A DNA stretch of 64,000 nt from an uncultured Ellagibacter sp. (GCF_934617235.1 NZ_CAKTTZ010000002.1:58056-122055); one strand, 5' to 3'. Shown: positions 18,475-27,341, numbered from the stretch's first letter. Numbers and translations: made by a program. Notes: generated by a model not told the origin, from the sequence alone.

Positions 18475-19836
18475 ATGGAAGATTTCTTCGCCATCAAGTG
18501 TCGGAATTGCGGCGGCCCCATGTATTCCCATCAGGCAACTCGCAGCTTCGAATGCGCGTATTGCGGGTCGAGCGAGCCCTGGGGAGAAGGCGCGTCCGAC
18601 CAAGATTCCATCGTGAAGTTCCGCCACCAGCCCCTTCAGATGGTAAACGGCCTGATCAAACTGCCGCAGGTGTCGCGTCTTGAGCCTCCGAAGGAATCCG
18701 ACTGGTATTTCTTCAAACCTTACTGGCGCAACATGTCCCTCACCGAGTGGATCTTGAACGAAGACCCCGCCACGGCAGGCGAGTTCGAGCGCGCGACGAC
18801 CGTAAGCATCCCCTGCCCGTTTTGCGGCGCGGCGTTCGAAGGCGAATCGACGCAAAGCGTGTTCGAGTGTCCGTCGTGCGGGAACAAAATCGGCGCCACC
18901 GACCTGCTGCAACCCGGCACCTTCAGCAAGTACCTGTCCATCGGGACGGGCTCGGAATACATTCCTGACCAGGCAATTCCCTGCCGCATATCCGAGCAGC
19001 AGGCGCGCGCCAACGCGCGCGAGCTCGTGCGGCAGCATCCGGACATCTTCGCAGGCCACAATGTGGAAGACGCCATCTCAAACCAGATGATCCTCGCATA
19101 TGCCGCCGTATCGCTTGCCGACCTGCGCATAATCGCGTCTTATCCCGGCAAGAAGCTCCAGAAAGAGACGCTCGTGCTCTTCGAGGTGCTCGACTGGGTC
19201 TACCCCAAAACACGCATGTTCGACCTGGCCCTCATGAACCTTTTAGAGCCGTGGGATTTCTCGGCGGTTGCCCCCTTCGACCCCGCCATGCAAGAAGGGA
19301 ATTTCCGCGTGGCGGCCGTCGAGGCTTTCGCGAAGGACAGCGTCATCATCGACAACCTGGCGCTCAAGATTGCGATAAACGACGCGGAGGAGGCGCTCGG
19401 CCTGAGCAAGAAGAGCCTCCGCACCTGGACATACAATGTGAGAAAGCACACTTCTGGGCTGATGCTCGTACCCATTTACTACGTCGACAGGCCCGCCTCG
19501 GACGGACGCGAGGGCGAGCAGGTTCGCATCGCCGTGAACGGCCAGACGGGGCGCGCCGCCGCCGTGGTGTTCAGCGAGACGCGCGAAATCCACGTCGTCG
19601 CGCCGCTCAACTCGAACCTGCACCTCTCGGGCGAGAGCACCGTGCACGCAACGCCCATCGAGATTCGCTACGTGAAGTCGCCTTTCCTGCACGAAATCGT
19701 CCGCATCGGCGGCAACGGTGGCGGCGGCAACGGTGGCGGTAGTGGCGCTCCGCAGGCAGAAGCGAAGCGGGAAGGGGCCCTTCGCGAGGAGAAGATCAAG
19801 AAGCAAGGATTCTTCTCGAAGATATTCGGGAAGTAG
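18475..19836 (+). CDS. Zinc-ribbon protein of unknown function
   Basis: A 453-residue protein with two zinc ribbons at the N-terminus: CRNCGG...CAYCG (residues 8-28) and CPFCGAAF...CPSCGNK (about 113-140). Toward the C-terminus it has the phrase LVPIYYVDR...IAVNGQTGRAA, a pattern seen in zinc-ribbon proteins with a beta-rich module. It ends with a glycine-rich run (GGNGGGGNGGGSG) and a basic tail KKQGFFSKIFGK that may bind membrane or nucleic acid. No signal peptide. The ATG at 18475 follows AAGGAGG. Single-gene plus-strand unit divergent from leuB. Function unknown. Confidence 0.88.
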   Translation: MEDFFAIKCRNCGGPMYSHQATRSFECAYCGSSEPWGEGASDQDSIVKFRHQPLQMVNGLIKLPQVSRLEPPKESDWYFFKPYWRNMSLTEWILNEDPATAGEFERATTVSIPCPFCGAAFEGESTQSVFECPSCGNKIGATDLLQPGTFSKYLSIGTGSEYIPDQAIPCRISEQQARANARELVRQHPDIFAGHNVEDAISNQMILAYAAVSLADLRIIASYPGKKLQKETLVLFEVLDWVYPKTRMFDLALMNLLEPWDFSAVAPFDPAMQEGNFRVAAVEAFAKDSVIIDNLALKIAINDAEEALGLSKKSLRTWTYNVRKHTSGLMLVPIYYVDRPASDGREGEQVRIAVNGQTGRAAAVVFSETREIHVVAPLNSNLHLSGESTVHATPIEIRYVKSPFLHEIVRIGGNGGGGNGGGSGAPQAEAKREGALREEKIKKQGFFSKIFGK

Positions 19837-19868
19837 GCCGCTGGGCGACAAACACTTGCAGGGAGGGG

Positions 19869-19900
19869 GCGACCAGGGCAAACGATGGCCTGGTCGCTCC
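19869..19900 (+). terminator. Terminator between zinc-ribbon gene and PatB-like gene
   Basis: GCGACCAGG (19869-19877) pairs with CCTGGTCGC (19889-19897), then TCCTTTG. It sits between convergent genes, so may act in both directions. Confidence 0.6.
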
Positions 19901-20031
19901 TTTGCGTTGCCGAACGCCCTAAGACCGGAGGCCTCCAACTCGACCCCTTGGCACGATCTCTCCCAACAGGAAGCTCTTATCAGGGCGCAATCGAGCGAAC
20001 ACCCGCCCGCACCTCAGCCAACCCCAGGCGA

Positions 20032-21213
20032 CTACTCCCCCAGAGCCGCGACAGCACGCTCGAGCCGGCCGCAGGCATCCTCGATCATGGCCTTCGGGCT
20101 CGCGAGGTTCACGCGAACGAAGCCCGCGCCCTCGGAGCCGAACATCGTCCCCATGTCGAGCCAAAGCTTCGCGTCATGCTCCACCAGATGTTTGAGCTCG
20201 TCGTCGCTAAGCCCCAGGCCGCGACAGTCGAGCCACGGCAGGTACGTGCTCTCGAGCGGCACGAGCTCCACGCCCGGCATGCGCGAAACCGCCGCTTCGA
20301 GCACGGCGTAATTCTCGTCAAGCACGCCCTTGAGTTCGTCGAGCCATTCTTCGCCCTGCTCATAGCACGCCTGCGTGGCCACGACGCCGAACACGCTCGG
20401 CTCGTCGTAGCCCGTGCGGTCGAGCGTGCGCCTGAATGCGGCACGCAGGTCGGGGTTCGGGATGAAGATGTTCGACAGCTGCAACCCCGCCAAATTGAAC
20501 GTCTTGCTCGGCGCCGTGCAGATGACGGCGTTGTTGGCATAGCGTTCTCCAAGCGAAGCGTACGGCACGTGCACATGACCCGCGCGCGCGAAATCCGCGT
20601 GGATCTCGTCGGCGACCACGATCACATTGTGGCGCAGGCAGATGTCGCCGATGCGGCGCAGCTCTTCTTCGGTCCACGAGCGCCCCACGGGATTGTGCGG
20701 GCTGCACAGGATGAACAGCTTCGCGCCCGTCTTCTCCAGCTCGCGCTCGAAGCCCTCGTAGTTCATGGTGTAGCGCCCGCCCTCGTAAATCAGGGGGCTC
20801 GTGGCCATCTTGCGGCCGTTGTCCTCGATCATCATACGGAACGGATAATACACGGGCGGTTGGATAATCACGGCATCGCCTGGCTGCGTGAACGAAGTCA
20901 CGGCCATGGCCAGGGCAAACACCACGCCGGGCGTCATGACGAACCACTCGCGCGCGGGGCGCCAGCCATGGCGGCGTTCAAACCATCCTTGCACCGCCTC
21001 GTAGTACCCGTCGGGCGCCATCGAGTAGCCGAACACGCCGTGCGCCACGCGATCCGTCAGCGCCTCGATTGCGGCGGGCACGGTTTTGAAATCCATGTCG
21101 GCAACCCAAAGCGGCAGCTCATCGGCGGTATGCCCGCGACGGCTCCACGCGTCCCACTTCAAGCTGCCCGTGCCACGGCGCTCAATGATCGTCTCGAAAT
21201 CGTACTTCGTCAT
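20032..21213 (-). CDS. PatB/MalY-type PLP C-S lyase (cystathionine beta-lyase-like)
   Basis: A 393-residue fold-type I PLP enzyme. It has the early WVADMDFKT motif of the MalY/PatB subgroup, SPHNPVGRSWTEEEL, VADEIHADF, and the PLP lysine in TAPSKTFNLAGLQLSN. Such enzymes cleave cystathionine or cysteine to ammonia, pyruvate and a thiol. The ATG at 21213 follows GGAG. It lies 98 bases after the cystathionine synthase/lyase-like gene on the same strand, supporting a methionine/cysteine role. It could instead be a general aminotransferase, but the subgroup motif favours C-S lyase. Confidence 0.9.
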   Translation of the reverse strand: MTKYDFETIIERRGTGSLKWDAWSRRGHTADELPLWVADMDFKTVPAAIEALTDRVAHGVFGYSMAPDGYYEAVQGWFERRHGWRPAREWFVMTPGVVFALAMAVTSFTQPGDAVIIQPPVYYPFRMMIEDNGRKMATSPLIYEGGRYTMNYEGFERELEKTGAKLFILCSPHNPVGRSWTEEELRRIGDICLRHNVIVVADEIHADFARAGHVHVPYASLGERYANNAVICTAPSKTFNLAGLQLSNIFIPNPDLRAAFRRTLDRTGYDEPSVFGVVATQACYEQGEEWLDELKGVLDENYAVLEAAVSRMPGVELVPLESTYLPWLDCRGLGLSDDELKHLVEHDAKLWLDMGTMFGSEGAGFVRVNLASPKAMIEDACGRLERAVAALGE

Positions 21214-21311
21214 GCGAATGCTCCATTCACTTGCGCACGCAAGGCCGCACCTGGGCGCACCCGTCCCAGGCGAAACGCACGACCTTGGTGATTTTTCCTC
21301 CCTTGACAAGG

Positions 21312-22523
21312 TTACCCTATTGCCTGTCCCAAGTCGGCGATAAGGTCCTCCGCGTTTTCAAGACCGACCGAAAGGCGCAACAGGCGCTCGTCTATTCCCA
21401 GCTTGTCGAGCATCGGTTTCGGGATGGAGCCATGCGTCTGCACGAGCGGGTACGTCACCAGGCTCTCCGTCCCGCCGAGACTTTCCGCAAAGAGGATGAG
21501 CCGCACGCGCTCGAGCACCGCCAGCGCGCGTTCGTGCGTGTCGACCTTGAAGGAGACCATCGCGCCGAAACCCGTTGTTTGACGACGGGACAAGTCGTAG
21601 TCCGGATGATCGGGGTCGCCCACGTAGAACACATCGGTGACATGGGGATTCGCTTTCAGCGCCTCCACAATGCGCTGCGCGTTGCCCTCTTGTTGGCGCA
21701 GGCGAACACCGAGCGTCTTCAGGCTTCGCAGCATAAGCCAGCTGTCGAACGGGTCGAGCTGGTTGCCCTCGCTCATCGTGGCGTTGAAAAGCGTCTCGAG
21801 CAGTGCGCCGTCGCGCAACACGAGAAAGCCCGACAGCACATCGTTATGCCCGCACAGGTACTTCGTGCCGCTGCAAACGACCACGTCAGCGCCCAGTTCG
21901 AGCGGCTTTTGGAAATACATGGTGAGGAAGGTGTTGTCCACTGCAAGCACGGCACCGTGCGCGTGGGCAGCCTCGGCGACGGCGGCGATATCGGCCACCT
22001 TCATCGTGGGGTTCGTGGGCGTTTCCAGAAACACAAGCTTCGTGTTCGGCTTGAACGATGCCGAAAGCACGTCGGAATCGGTAAGGTCGACGTAGTCGAA
22101 TTCCAGCCCGTACTGCGTGTAGATGTTGCTGAACAGGCGATACGTTCCGCCATAGAGGTCGTCGCTCACCAGCACATGGTCGCCCGAGCGCAGAAGCTTG
22201 AGCAGCGTGGTGATGGCCGCCATTCCGCTCGAAAATGCCATGCACTTCTTCCCGCCTTCCAAAAGGGCGATGGTGTTCTCTAGCTCCAGGCGCGTCGGGT
22301 TCCCGCAGCGGGAATAGCAATAGCCAGTGGATTTGCCCCAAGCAGGATGGGCGAACGTCGCGGACTGATAGAGGGGATAGCTGATGGCGCCCGTGCGCGC
22401 GTCTGCGCCCTCGTAGCCATGGACCGCGATGGATTCCGCGTGCCAACTAGCGTGTTTTTCCTGGTCAATGCCGAGAAGCCCCTCGATTTCCCCAGCCATC
22501 GCCTCGAAGCTTGAGTCGTTCAT
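21312..22523 (-). CDS. Cystathionine gamma-synthase / beta-lyase family PLP enzyme
   Basis: A 403-residue Cys/Met metabolism PLP enzyme. Motifs in order: YSRCGNPTRLELE, AFSSGMAAITTLL, ETPTNPTMKVADI, VDNTFLTMYFQKP, and the PLP lysine in CSGTKYLCGHND, close to the family's SATKY-GGH. C-terminal SLGGTESLVTYP is also typical. Whether it makes or cleaves cystathionine or uses O-acetylhomoserine with sulfide cannot be decided from sequence. ATG 22523 has only a weak site (AAAGGA 12 bases upstream). It precedes the PatB-like gene, and the two together would interconvert cysteine, homocysteine and cystathionine. Upstream is a 1 kb repeat-rich gap. Confidence 0.9.
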   Translation of the reverse strand: MNDSSFEAMAGEIEGLLGIDQEKHASWHAESIAVHGYEGADARTGAISYPLYQSATFAHPAWGKSTGYCYSRCGNPTRLELENTIALLEGGKKCMAFSSGMAAITTLLKLLRSGDHVLVSDDLYGGTYRLFSNIYTQYGLEFDYVDLTDSDVLSASFKPNTKLVFLETPTNPTMKVADIAAVAEAAHAHGAVLAVDNTFLTMYFQKPLELGADVVVCSGTKYLCGHNDVLSGFLVLRDGALLETLFNATMSEGNQLDPFDSWLMLRSLKTLGVRLRQQEGNAQRIVEALKANPHVTDVFYVGDPDHPDYDLSRRQTTGFGAMVSFKVDTHERALAVLERVRLILFAESLGGTESLVTYPLVQTHGSIPKPMLDKLGIDERLLRLSVGLENAEDLIADLGQAIG

Positions 22524-23056
22524 GCAGCCTGCGTTCCTTTCCTCGATGTCGTCTTCCGCAAAGGGCAAACGCTCGGAAAACGCTAGCCACCCCAGCGGCC
22601 TCGTCCATGCGGGGCGCGCAAAGACCGAGGCACAACAGCTCGCAGAAATCTTGAGGCTCTCGCCCACACTACACGGCACGTGCACCCAATCCGCGCCAAC
22701 CCATTGCGCGCCGGGCCCTCGCAGGATGACACGCGCTCCTGACCTGCGCAGCACAGCATGTCCGGCCCACGCAACCTCCACCACGCACCGCTCGCGCAGA
22801 AGCAGGACGGCACGTGCGCCCGACCTGCGCCAGTCCGCCGCGCGAGCTACGCACGCAGAGGCAGGACGGAGAAGCCAGCATTTCCCTAGTAAGTTTATAT
22901 GGTTCTAATACGAGTGATTAGTGTATCGGAGAATCGCACTACCTGAATGGAAATCAGATAACTCTGGTATTCGCTTTTCAGAACACCAGTTATCAGGTGG
23001 AAAATCATTGCCGCATTTGCGGAAAGACAGCGTCCGATCAGCAGAGAGGCAAGTCC

Positions 23057-23209
23057 GTGGTCAACTGGACGAGTTGTGCGACGTTTTTTCGCCCGATTCT
23101 CCCCTTCATGATGGCTTGGAGCGTCCTTCGAGAGCAAAGCCCCAGGTCAACTTAAAGCAAGTTGGATTATTCTGAGAAATGGCAGCGCACAACTCGCTCA
23201 GTTGACCAC
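23057..23209. repeat. 24-base inverted repeat, possible MITE-like element
   Basis: GTGGTCAACTGGACGAGTTG at 23057 (24 bases to 23080) reappears inverted at 23186-23209 with two mismatches, 105 bases apart. Both inner flanks become T-rich in the same orientation. It could be a small non-autonomous element or two copies of an intergenic repeat facing each other. Confidence 0.55.
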
Positions 23210-23360
23210 GAACTCGGGGTTGTGCTCCCTGGAGACGCCCGAGAAGCAACTCACTTGCTCTACAAGACATCTTGGAAGCAACATGCTCGCCCCGCGGGGT
23301 ACTTCCGTAGTGGCATCTTTGCCCCACGGTATCCGCAACCTTCGGCGAACATCGTCGCCG

Positions 23361-23421
23361 CCTCCCCTTTCTCGTATCCGAGAAAGGGGAGGCCGTTCAC
23401 GTCCGGAAGACGGGAGGCGGC
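23361..23421 (-). terminator. Strong hairpin downstream of leuD with an alternative pairing
   Basis: CCTCCCCTTTCTCG (23361-23374) pairs perfectly with 23379-23392 around a 4-base loop. GCCGCCTCCC (23357-23366) could instead pair with GGGAGGCGGC (23412-23421), excluding the first stem. It is about 185 bases after leuD. No U tract on either strand. Confidence 0.45.
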
Positions 23422-23576
23422 CCGTATCTGGAAAGCATGGAGCAGTGCAAAATCAGGGAAACGGGAGGCGCCAGGTTAAACTGAAGCAACCGCCGCCACC
23501 GCGCACCTTCCCGCAGCGCGAACCGCCGCCTGCCGCCCCTTCACCTTCGTTTGCGTCGCCGCCTCTTTGCCCTTCT

Positions 23577-24071
23577 TTACTTCCCCAGCACCTTCTTCGT
23601 GCGGTTGATCAGGCCGCCTTCCTCGATAATCTCGCGAATGAACGGCGGGAACGGCTGCGCCTTGAAGGTCTCGCCCGTCGTAGCGTTCGTGATGACGCCC
23701 GCATCGGCGTCGACATCCACAACGTCGCCCTGCTTGATGGCGTCGACCGCCTCGGGGCACTCCATGATGGCGAGACCCGTGTTAATCGAGTTGCGGTAGA
23801 AGATGCGCGCGAAGCTCTTCGCGATGACCACGTCGACGCCCGCCGCCTTGATGGCGATCGGCGCATGCTCGCGAGAGCTGCCGCAGCCGAAGTTCTCCTC
23901 AGCCACGATGATGTCGCCTTTCTTGACCTTCTTCACGAAGTCAGCGTCCAAATCCTCCAAGCAATGCTGCGCGAGCCACTCGGGCTCGGACGAATTCAGG
24001 TAGCGGGCCGGAATGATGACGTCGGTGTCGATGTCGCGCCCGTAGCGATGCGCGGTACCCTTGAAATGCAT
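23577..24071 (-). CDS. leuD: 3-isopropylmalate dehydratase small subunit
   Basis: A 164-residue LeuD/aconitase swivel domain. It has GRDIDTDVIIPARYL at the start, and ENFGCGSSREHAPIAIKAAG, the substrate-binding loop, followed by SFARIFYRNSINTGL. With LeuC it isomerises 2-isopropylmalate to 3-isopropylmalate. Length fits the short LeuD type that pairs with the HacA-like LeuC seen upstream. The ATG at 24071 is preceded by AAGGGAAGG, 21 bases after leuC, so it is in operon with it. Confidence 0.96.
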   Translation of the reverse strand: MHFKGTAHRYGRDIDTDVIIPARYLNSSEPEWLAQHCLEDLDADFVKKVKKGDIIVAEENFGCGSSREHAPIAIKAAGVDVVIAKSFARIFYRNSINTGLAIMECPEAVDAIKQGDVVDVDADAGVITNATTGETFKAQPFPPFIREIIEEGGLINRTKKVLGK

Positions 24072-24092
24072 GAGTGGAACCTTCCCTTCCCG

Positions 24093-25361
24093 TTAGTCCA
24101 AATCTTCCGGCAGGCCGATGTGGCCCAAGACGGCGCTCGCCGCGGCAACGGCCGGCGAGGAAAGATAGACCTCGCTCGTCGGGTCGCCCATGCGGCCGAC
24201 GAAGTTGCGATTGCTTGTAGAAATCGAGCGCTCACCTGCGGCGAGGATGCCCATGTAACCGCCCAGGCACGGACCGCACGTCGGGGTGGACACCGCGCAA
24301 TTGGCGTCGAGGAAGATATCCATGAGCCCCTCGGCGATGCACTGCTTGTACACCTGCTGCGTGGCGGGAATCACGATGCAGCGCACGTCGGGGTGAACCT
24401 TGCGCCCCTTGAGCACGGCCGCGGCCTGGCGCATGTCTTCCAGGCGGCCGTTCGTACAGCTACCGATGACGGACTGGTCGATCTTCACGTCGCGGGCCTC
24501 GGCGACCGGGCGCGTGTTCGACGGCAGATGCGGGAACGCGACCGTCGGCGGAATATCGGACGCCTTGATCTCGTACACCTTCGCGTACTTCGCGTCGGGG
24601 TCGGAATGATACTCGGTGTAGGGGCGCTCGGTGCGGCCGTCCATGTAGGCGCGCGTGATGTCGTCCACCTCGATGAGGCCGGCCTTGCCGCCAGCTTCGA
24701 TCGCCATGTTGGAGATGGAAAGGCGCTGGTCCATCGAGAGGCTGCGAATAGCGCTGCCCGTGAATTCCATCGCCTTGTACAGCGCACCGTCGACGCCGAT
24801 CATGCCGATGATGTAGAGGATGATGTCCTTGCCGGTAACTCCCGGGTTGAGCTCGCCGTCGATCTTGAAGAGCAGCGTCTCGGGCACCTTAAACCACGCC
24901 TTGCCGGTGGCATAGCCAACCGCGGCATCGGTGGAGCCCACGCCCGTGGAGAACGCGCCAAGCGCACCATAGGTGCAGGTGTGGGAGTCGGCGCCGATGA
25001 TGAGGTCGCCCGCGCCCACGACGCCCTGCTCAGGCAGAAGCGCATGCTCAACGCCCATGCAGCCGACTTCGTAGTAGTGCGTAATGCCCTGCTCGCGGGC
25101 GAATTCGCGCACCTGTTTGGCCTGCTCGGCGCTCTTGATGTCCTTGTTGGGAACATAATGGTCGGGCACCAGGGCGATCTTCGTCGGGTCGAACACCTTC
25201 TCGACGCCGATCTTCTTGAAGTTCTTGATCGCGATGGGCGACGTGATATCGTTGGAAAGCACGAGGTCGAGATCGCATTCGATCAGCTGCCCCGGCTCCA
25301 CTTCATCGAGATGCGCATGGGCGGCCAAAATCTTTTCCGCCATGGTCATGGGACGTGCCAT
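24093..25361 (-). CDS. leuC: 3-isopropylmalate dehydratase large subunit
   Basis: A 422-residue aconitase-family protein of the short (archaeal/HacA-like) LeuC type. It has MTMAEKILA, GADSHTCTYGALGAFSTGVG, and IGSCTNGRLEDMR and CGPCLGGYMG, which together supply the three cysteines for the 4Fe-4S cluster. ATG 25361 follows AGAGGGAG; upstream in-frame starts are less likely. An extended -10 box lies 47 bases upstream. It heads a leuC-leuD operon. Confidence 0.96.
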   Translation of the reverse strand: MARPMTMAEKILAAHAHLDEVEPGQLIECDLDLVLSNDITSPIAIKNFKKIGVEKVFDPTKIALVPDHYVPNKDIKSAEQAKQVREFAREQGITHYYEVGCMGVEHALLPEQGVVGAGDLIIGADSHTCTYGALGAFSTGVGSTDAAVGYATGKAWFKVPETLLFKIDGELNPGVTGKDIILYIIGMIGVDGALYKAMEFTGSAIRSLSMDQRLSISNMAIEAGGKAGLIEVDDITRAYMDGRTERPYTEYHSDPDAKYAKVYEIKASDIPPTVAFPHLPSNTRPVAEARDVKIDQSVIGSCTNGRLEDMRQAAAVLKGRKVHPDVRCIVIPATQQVYKQCIAEGLMDIFLDANCAVSTPTCGPCLGGYMGILAAGERSISTSNRNFVGRMGDPTSEVYLSSPAVAAASAVLGHIGLPEDLD

Positions 25362-25407
25362 GTTGACTCCCTCTTTCGTGCAGTTGAACCGTCTGTAAAA
25401 CCCGCAC

Positions 25408-25413
25408 ATTGTA
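25408..25413 (-). promoter_or_regulatory. Extended -10 promoter candidate for leuCD
   Basis: The minus strand reads TGCTACAAT: a TACAAT -10 box with TGn extension. The -35 region is weak. Predicted start would give a leader of about 40 bases before leuC. Confidence 0.45.
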
Positions 25414-25594
25414 GCACTCCCGCCAGGTCGCGAAGTTCATCCGCACGTAAGATGCAAATTGCGACGAAGCCCGGGAAGGCGAGAGGGGCGCGCGGGAAGA
25501 CAAGAAGGGTTCACGGGAAAGTGCACGGGAGGCGGGAGAATCGAGCCCTAGGGAGCCTCACGACGAAGCGCACAAACGCAAGTAAGCTGCTAGC

Positions 25595-25864
25595 TTATCT
25601 AATCAATCGATACGTGTTGGCTCCTTGACGACCATCGGGAAGAAGGTTTTCCTTCACTTCAATGTAGCCCTCGTTGCACAGACGGGTAATCGCCCGATCG
25701 ACCGTTTTCGTGCTGCTGTGAAGGTGCTCGGCAAGTTGGCGCTTCGACTCGCTCGTCCCATCCTGGTCGACGGTTCGGAAAGCGATATAGCCAAGCAGGC
25801 GCTCCTGCATCGGGGTAAGATGCTCGCGCTGGCCCTCCGTAGGCGTTTCTGCCTTCGAAACCAT
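25595..25864 (-). CDS. Small winged-helix DNA-binding protein
   Basis: An 89-residue protein made almost entirely of a winged helix: LTPMQERLLGYIAFRTV, then a turn with SKRQLAEHLHSSTKTVDRAI as the helix-turn-helix, RLCNEGYIEV and a wing with NTYRLIR. The ATG at 25864 follows AAAGGGAGACATC; an upstream extension has no ribosome site. It sits just upstream of leuC on the same strand and about 230 bases from it. Whether it regulates leuCD is a guess. It lacks any effector domain. Inverted repeats lie upstream (26071-26093). Confidence 0.8.
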   Translation of the reverse strand: MVSKAETPTEGQREHLTPMQERLLGYIAFRTVDQDGTSESKRQLAEHLHSSTKTVDRAITRLCNEGYIEVKENLLPDGRQGANTYRLIR

Positions 25865-26070
25865 GATGTCTCCCTTTGCTTCGTTCGTTTCTCGTCCGTT
25901 TTTACGTCGGTCGCAATCTCTTCGACGTTGCTGCCGAACGCGAGACTGAGAACGGAAACAAGCGACGTCATGAAGCAACGTTCTTCGATCCCGAGCGACA
26001 AGTTTTCCCAACATTCAGGCAACTGTCGGGCATTATGTCATGTTCGATATCCGCAAGGCAAGAGCAATTT

Positions 26071-26093
26071 CCTGAAATTCGGCGGATTTCAGG
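26071..26093. promoter_or_regulatory. Palindrome upstream of the winged-helix gene
   Basis: CCTGAAAT (26071-26078) and ATTTCAGG (26086-26093) are perfect arms around 7 bases, about 210 bases upstream of the winged-helix ATG. A possible operator. Confidence 0.4.
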
Positions 26094-26195
26094 TATTACT
26101 TGAAGCCCCAGGTAGATTACTAATCGAATTCCCGACTCACCAAGGCGCTCAAACGCCTTTCTGTCCCATTTTCGGCACAGCAAGAGGGCTGTACG

Positions 26196-26230
26196 CTTGC
26201 TGTCATTCCCGATACGGCAATGACAGCAAG
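26196..26230. repeat. Perfect 12-base inverted repeat
   Basis: CTTGCTGTCATT (26196-26207) with its complement at 26219-26230 and an 11-base loop. No U tract on either side, so a terminator is not assured. Confidence 0.5.
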
Positions 26231-26307
26231 AGCCTCGTGCGCAGGCAACCCCGTCCCCAACACAGCGGGAGAGACGCACGCTGGCCCTCTCACGCCGAGC
26301 GCAGCAA

Positions 26308-26331
26308 GAGAGCCGCACTAAGGCGGCCCTC
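26308..26331 (-). terminator. Possible terminator of the peptidoglycan-binding protein gene
   Basis: A 9-pair stem including one G-U (26308-26316 with 26323-26331) lies about 90 bases after the stop. It lacks a U tract. Confidence 0.3.
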
Positions 26332-26417
26332 ATTCGATTTCTTCGATTGTCTCGCAGCGAACCCCCATTCAAGAGAGATGCTGCAGCCCTTCGCGCAAGA
26401 CGCGCAGCGGGCAGCAC

Positions 26418-27332
26418 TTAGGCAGAGCGCTCGCCTTGGGAAAGCGCGGTGCACAGAGCGTCGAGCAGCGTAATTGCGAAGTGCTGGGCGCTGCGGCCCT
26501 CGCCTGCGTCTTCCCATACGCGACCGGGAAGCTCGATGGCGATGCGGCGCGGCGTTGCCTTGCGAGCAGCGGAGATGGCCTGCTCCAAGCGAAGCGGCAG
26601 CGTCGCCTCGTCCTCGTAGCTCACGCGCGGCACCTTCTGCACGGCCTCCTCCTCGGGAAGCACAATGTGCACCAGAAGCATCGACTCGTCAGGTGCGACT
26701 AAAAGCGAATCCGCTGAGAGGATCTTCGACTGAGGATTCGTGGCAAGTGAGAGATTCGACATGCGCGACGCGACGCTGCGAGCGAATCCCTCGGTGCCGA
26801 ACAGGCACAACGCGTTCCGCTCGAGCACGCCCGCCGCGCGCGCGAACCCAAGATGCACGATTTCATGGATAGCAGCCTTGCCGACCCACGAATGGTGCAG
26901 GTTCTGGATGGCGGCATAGGTGTACGCGCCCGCGATGCCGTCGGAGGGAAGCCCAAGGTTGAGCTGGAACTTGCGCAGTGCGTCTTCGGTATGGGCCCCG
27001 AAGATGCCGTCGATCACGCCGCAGGCGAATCCCAGCGCAGAAAGAACCTGCTGCAGCTCGCGGACGTCGCGACCATGGAAGTACGGCATGCGCAGGTAGA
27101 GCGTGCGATCGCCCAGGGAGAAGGTCGCGTCGACGAGCGCCGACCACACCTTCTCGTCGATCTCCTCAGCCGCAGGAAGGCCCGACTTCACGCAGAAGGC
27201 GCGCACCGCGGCAACCGTCGCATCATCGAAGACACCGCTCACGGCGCCTTCTTCAAGGCAATCTGCGGCAACAAGGCGCTGCTGCACGTCTTCGACCGCC
27301 GGCCCTTTGTCGTTTCGTTTAATCCTATCCAT
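26418..27332 (-). CDS. Peptidoglycan-binding-domain protein
   Basis: A 304-residue protein with two PG_binding_1 repeats in the first 145 residues: GPAVEDVQQRLVAADCLE...VFDDATVAAVRAFC, and GRDVRELQQVLSALGFACG...IFGAHTEDALRKFQ. The remaining half has no domain I recognise and carries IHEIVHLGFARAAG, which is not a clear HEXXH zinc site. No signal peptide or membrane segment is visible, odd for a wall-binding protein. ATG 27332, weak AGGCGG site; it starts 9 bases after the polyprenyl synthase gene, so the two are cotranscribed. Confidence 0.85.
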   Translation of the reverse strand: MDRIKRNDKGPAVEDVQQRLVAADCLEEGAVSGVFDDATVAAVRAFCVKSGLPAAEEIDEKVWSALVDATFSLGDRTLYLRMPYFHGRDVRELQQVLSALGFACGVIDGIFGAHTEDALRKFQLNLGLPSDGIAGAYTYAAIQNLHHSWVGKAAIHEIVHLGFARAAGVLERNALCLFGTEGFARSVASRMSNLSLATNPQSKILSADSLLVAPDESMLLVHIVLPEEEAVQKVPRVSYEDEATLPLRLEQAISAARKATPRRIAIELPGRVWEDAGEGRSAQHFAITLLDALCTALSQGERSA

Positions 27333-27341
27333 GAGAACCGC

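Larger units (their letters stand above)
22524..23576. other. 1 kb repeat-rich non-coding region
   Basis: No open frame here has a ribosome binding site or recognisable protein. 22583-22890 contains degenerate GC-rich repeats (units with GGCACGTGC-CCC and CTGCGC). 22941-22998 has imperfect inverted repeats (GATAACT-GGT with ACC-AGTTATC). 23057-23209 has a 24-base near-perfect inverted repeat. 23361-23392 is a strong hairpin. Could hold a degraded gene or small mobile element. Confidence 0.6.
25865..26417. other. Non-coding gap with several inverted repeats
   Basis: No supported gene. It carries a palindrome (26071-26093), a small AAGGCG/CGCCTT hairpin near 26139-26156, a perfect 12-base inverted repeat (26196-26230), and a hairpin (26308-26331). 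Base composition at 25980-26160 is lower in GC than the surroundings. Confidence 0.6.

Noticed and set aside
22921..23175. A possible 84-residue protein frame in the gap
   Set aside because: No ribosome site, no family, and half of it lies in an inverted repeat shared with the opposite strand.
23202..25628. An 808-residue plus-strand frame across leuC-leuD
   Set aside because: It is an antisense shadow of leuC and leuD, which have full conserved motifs on the minus strand.
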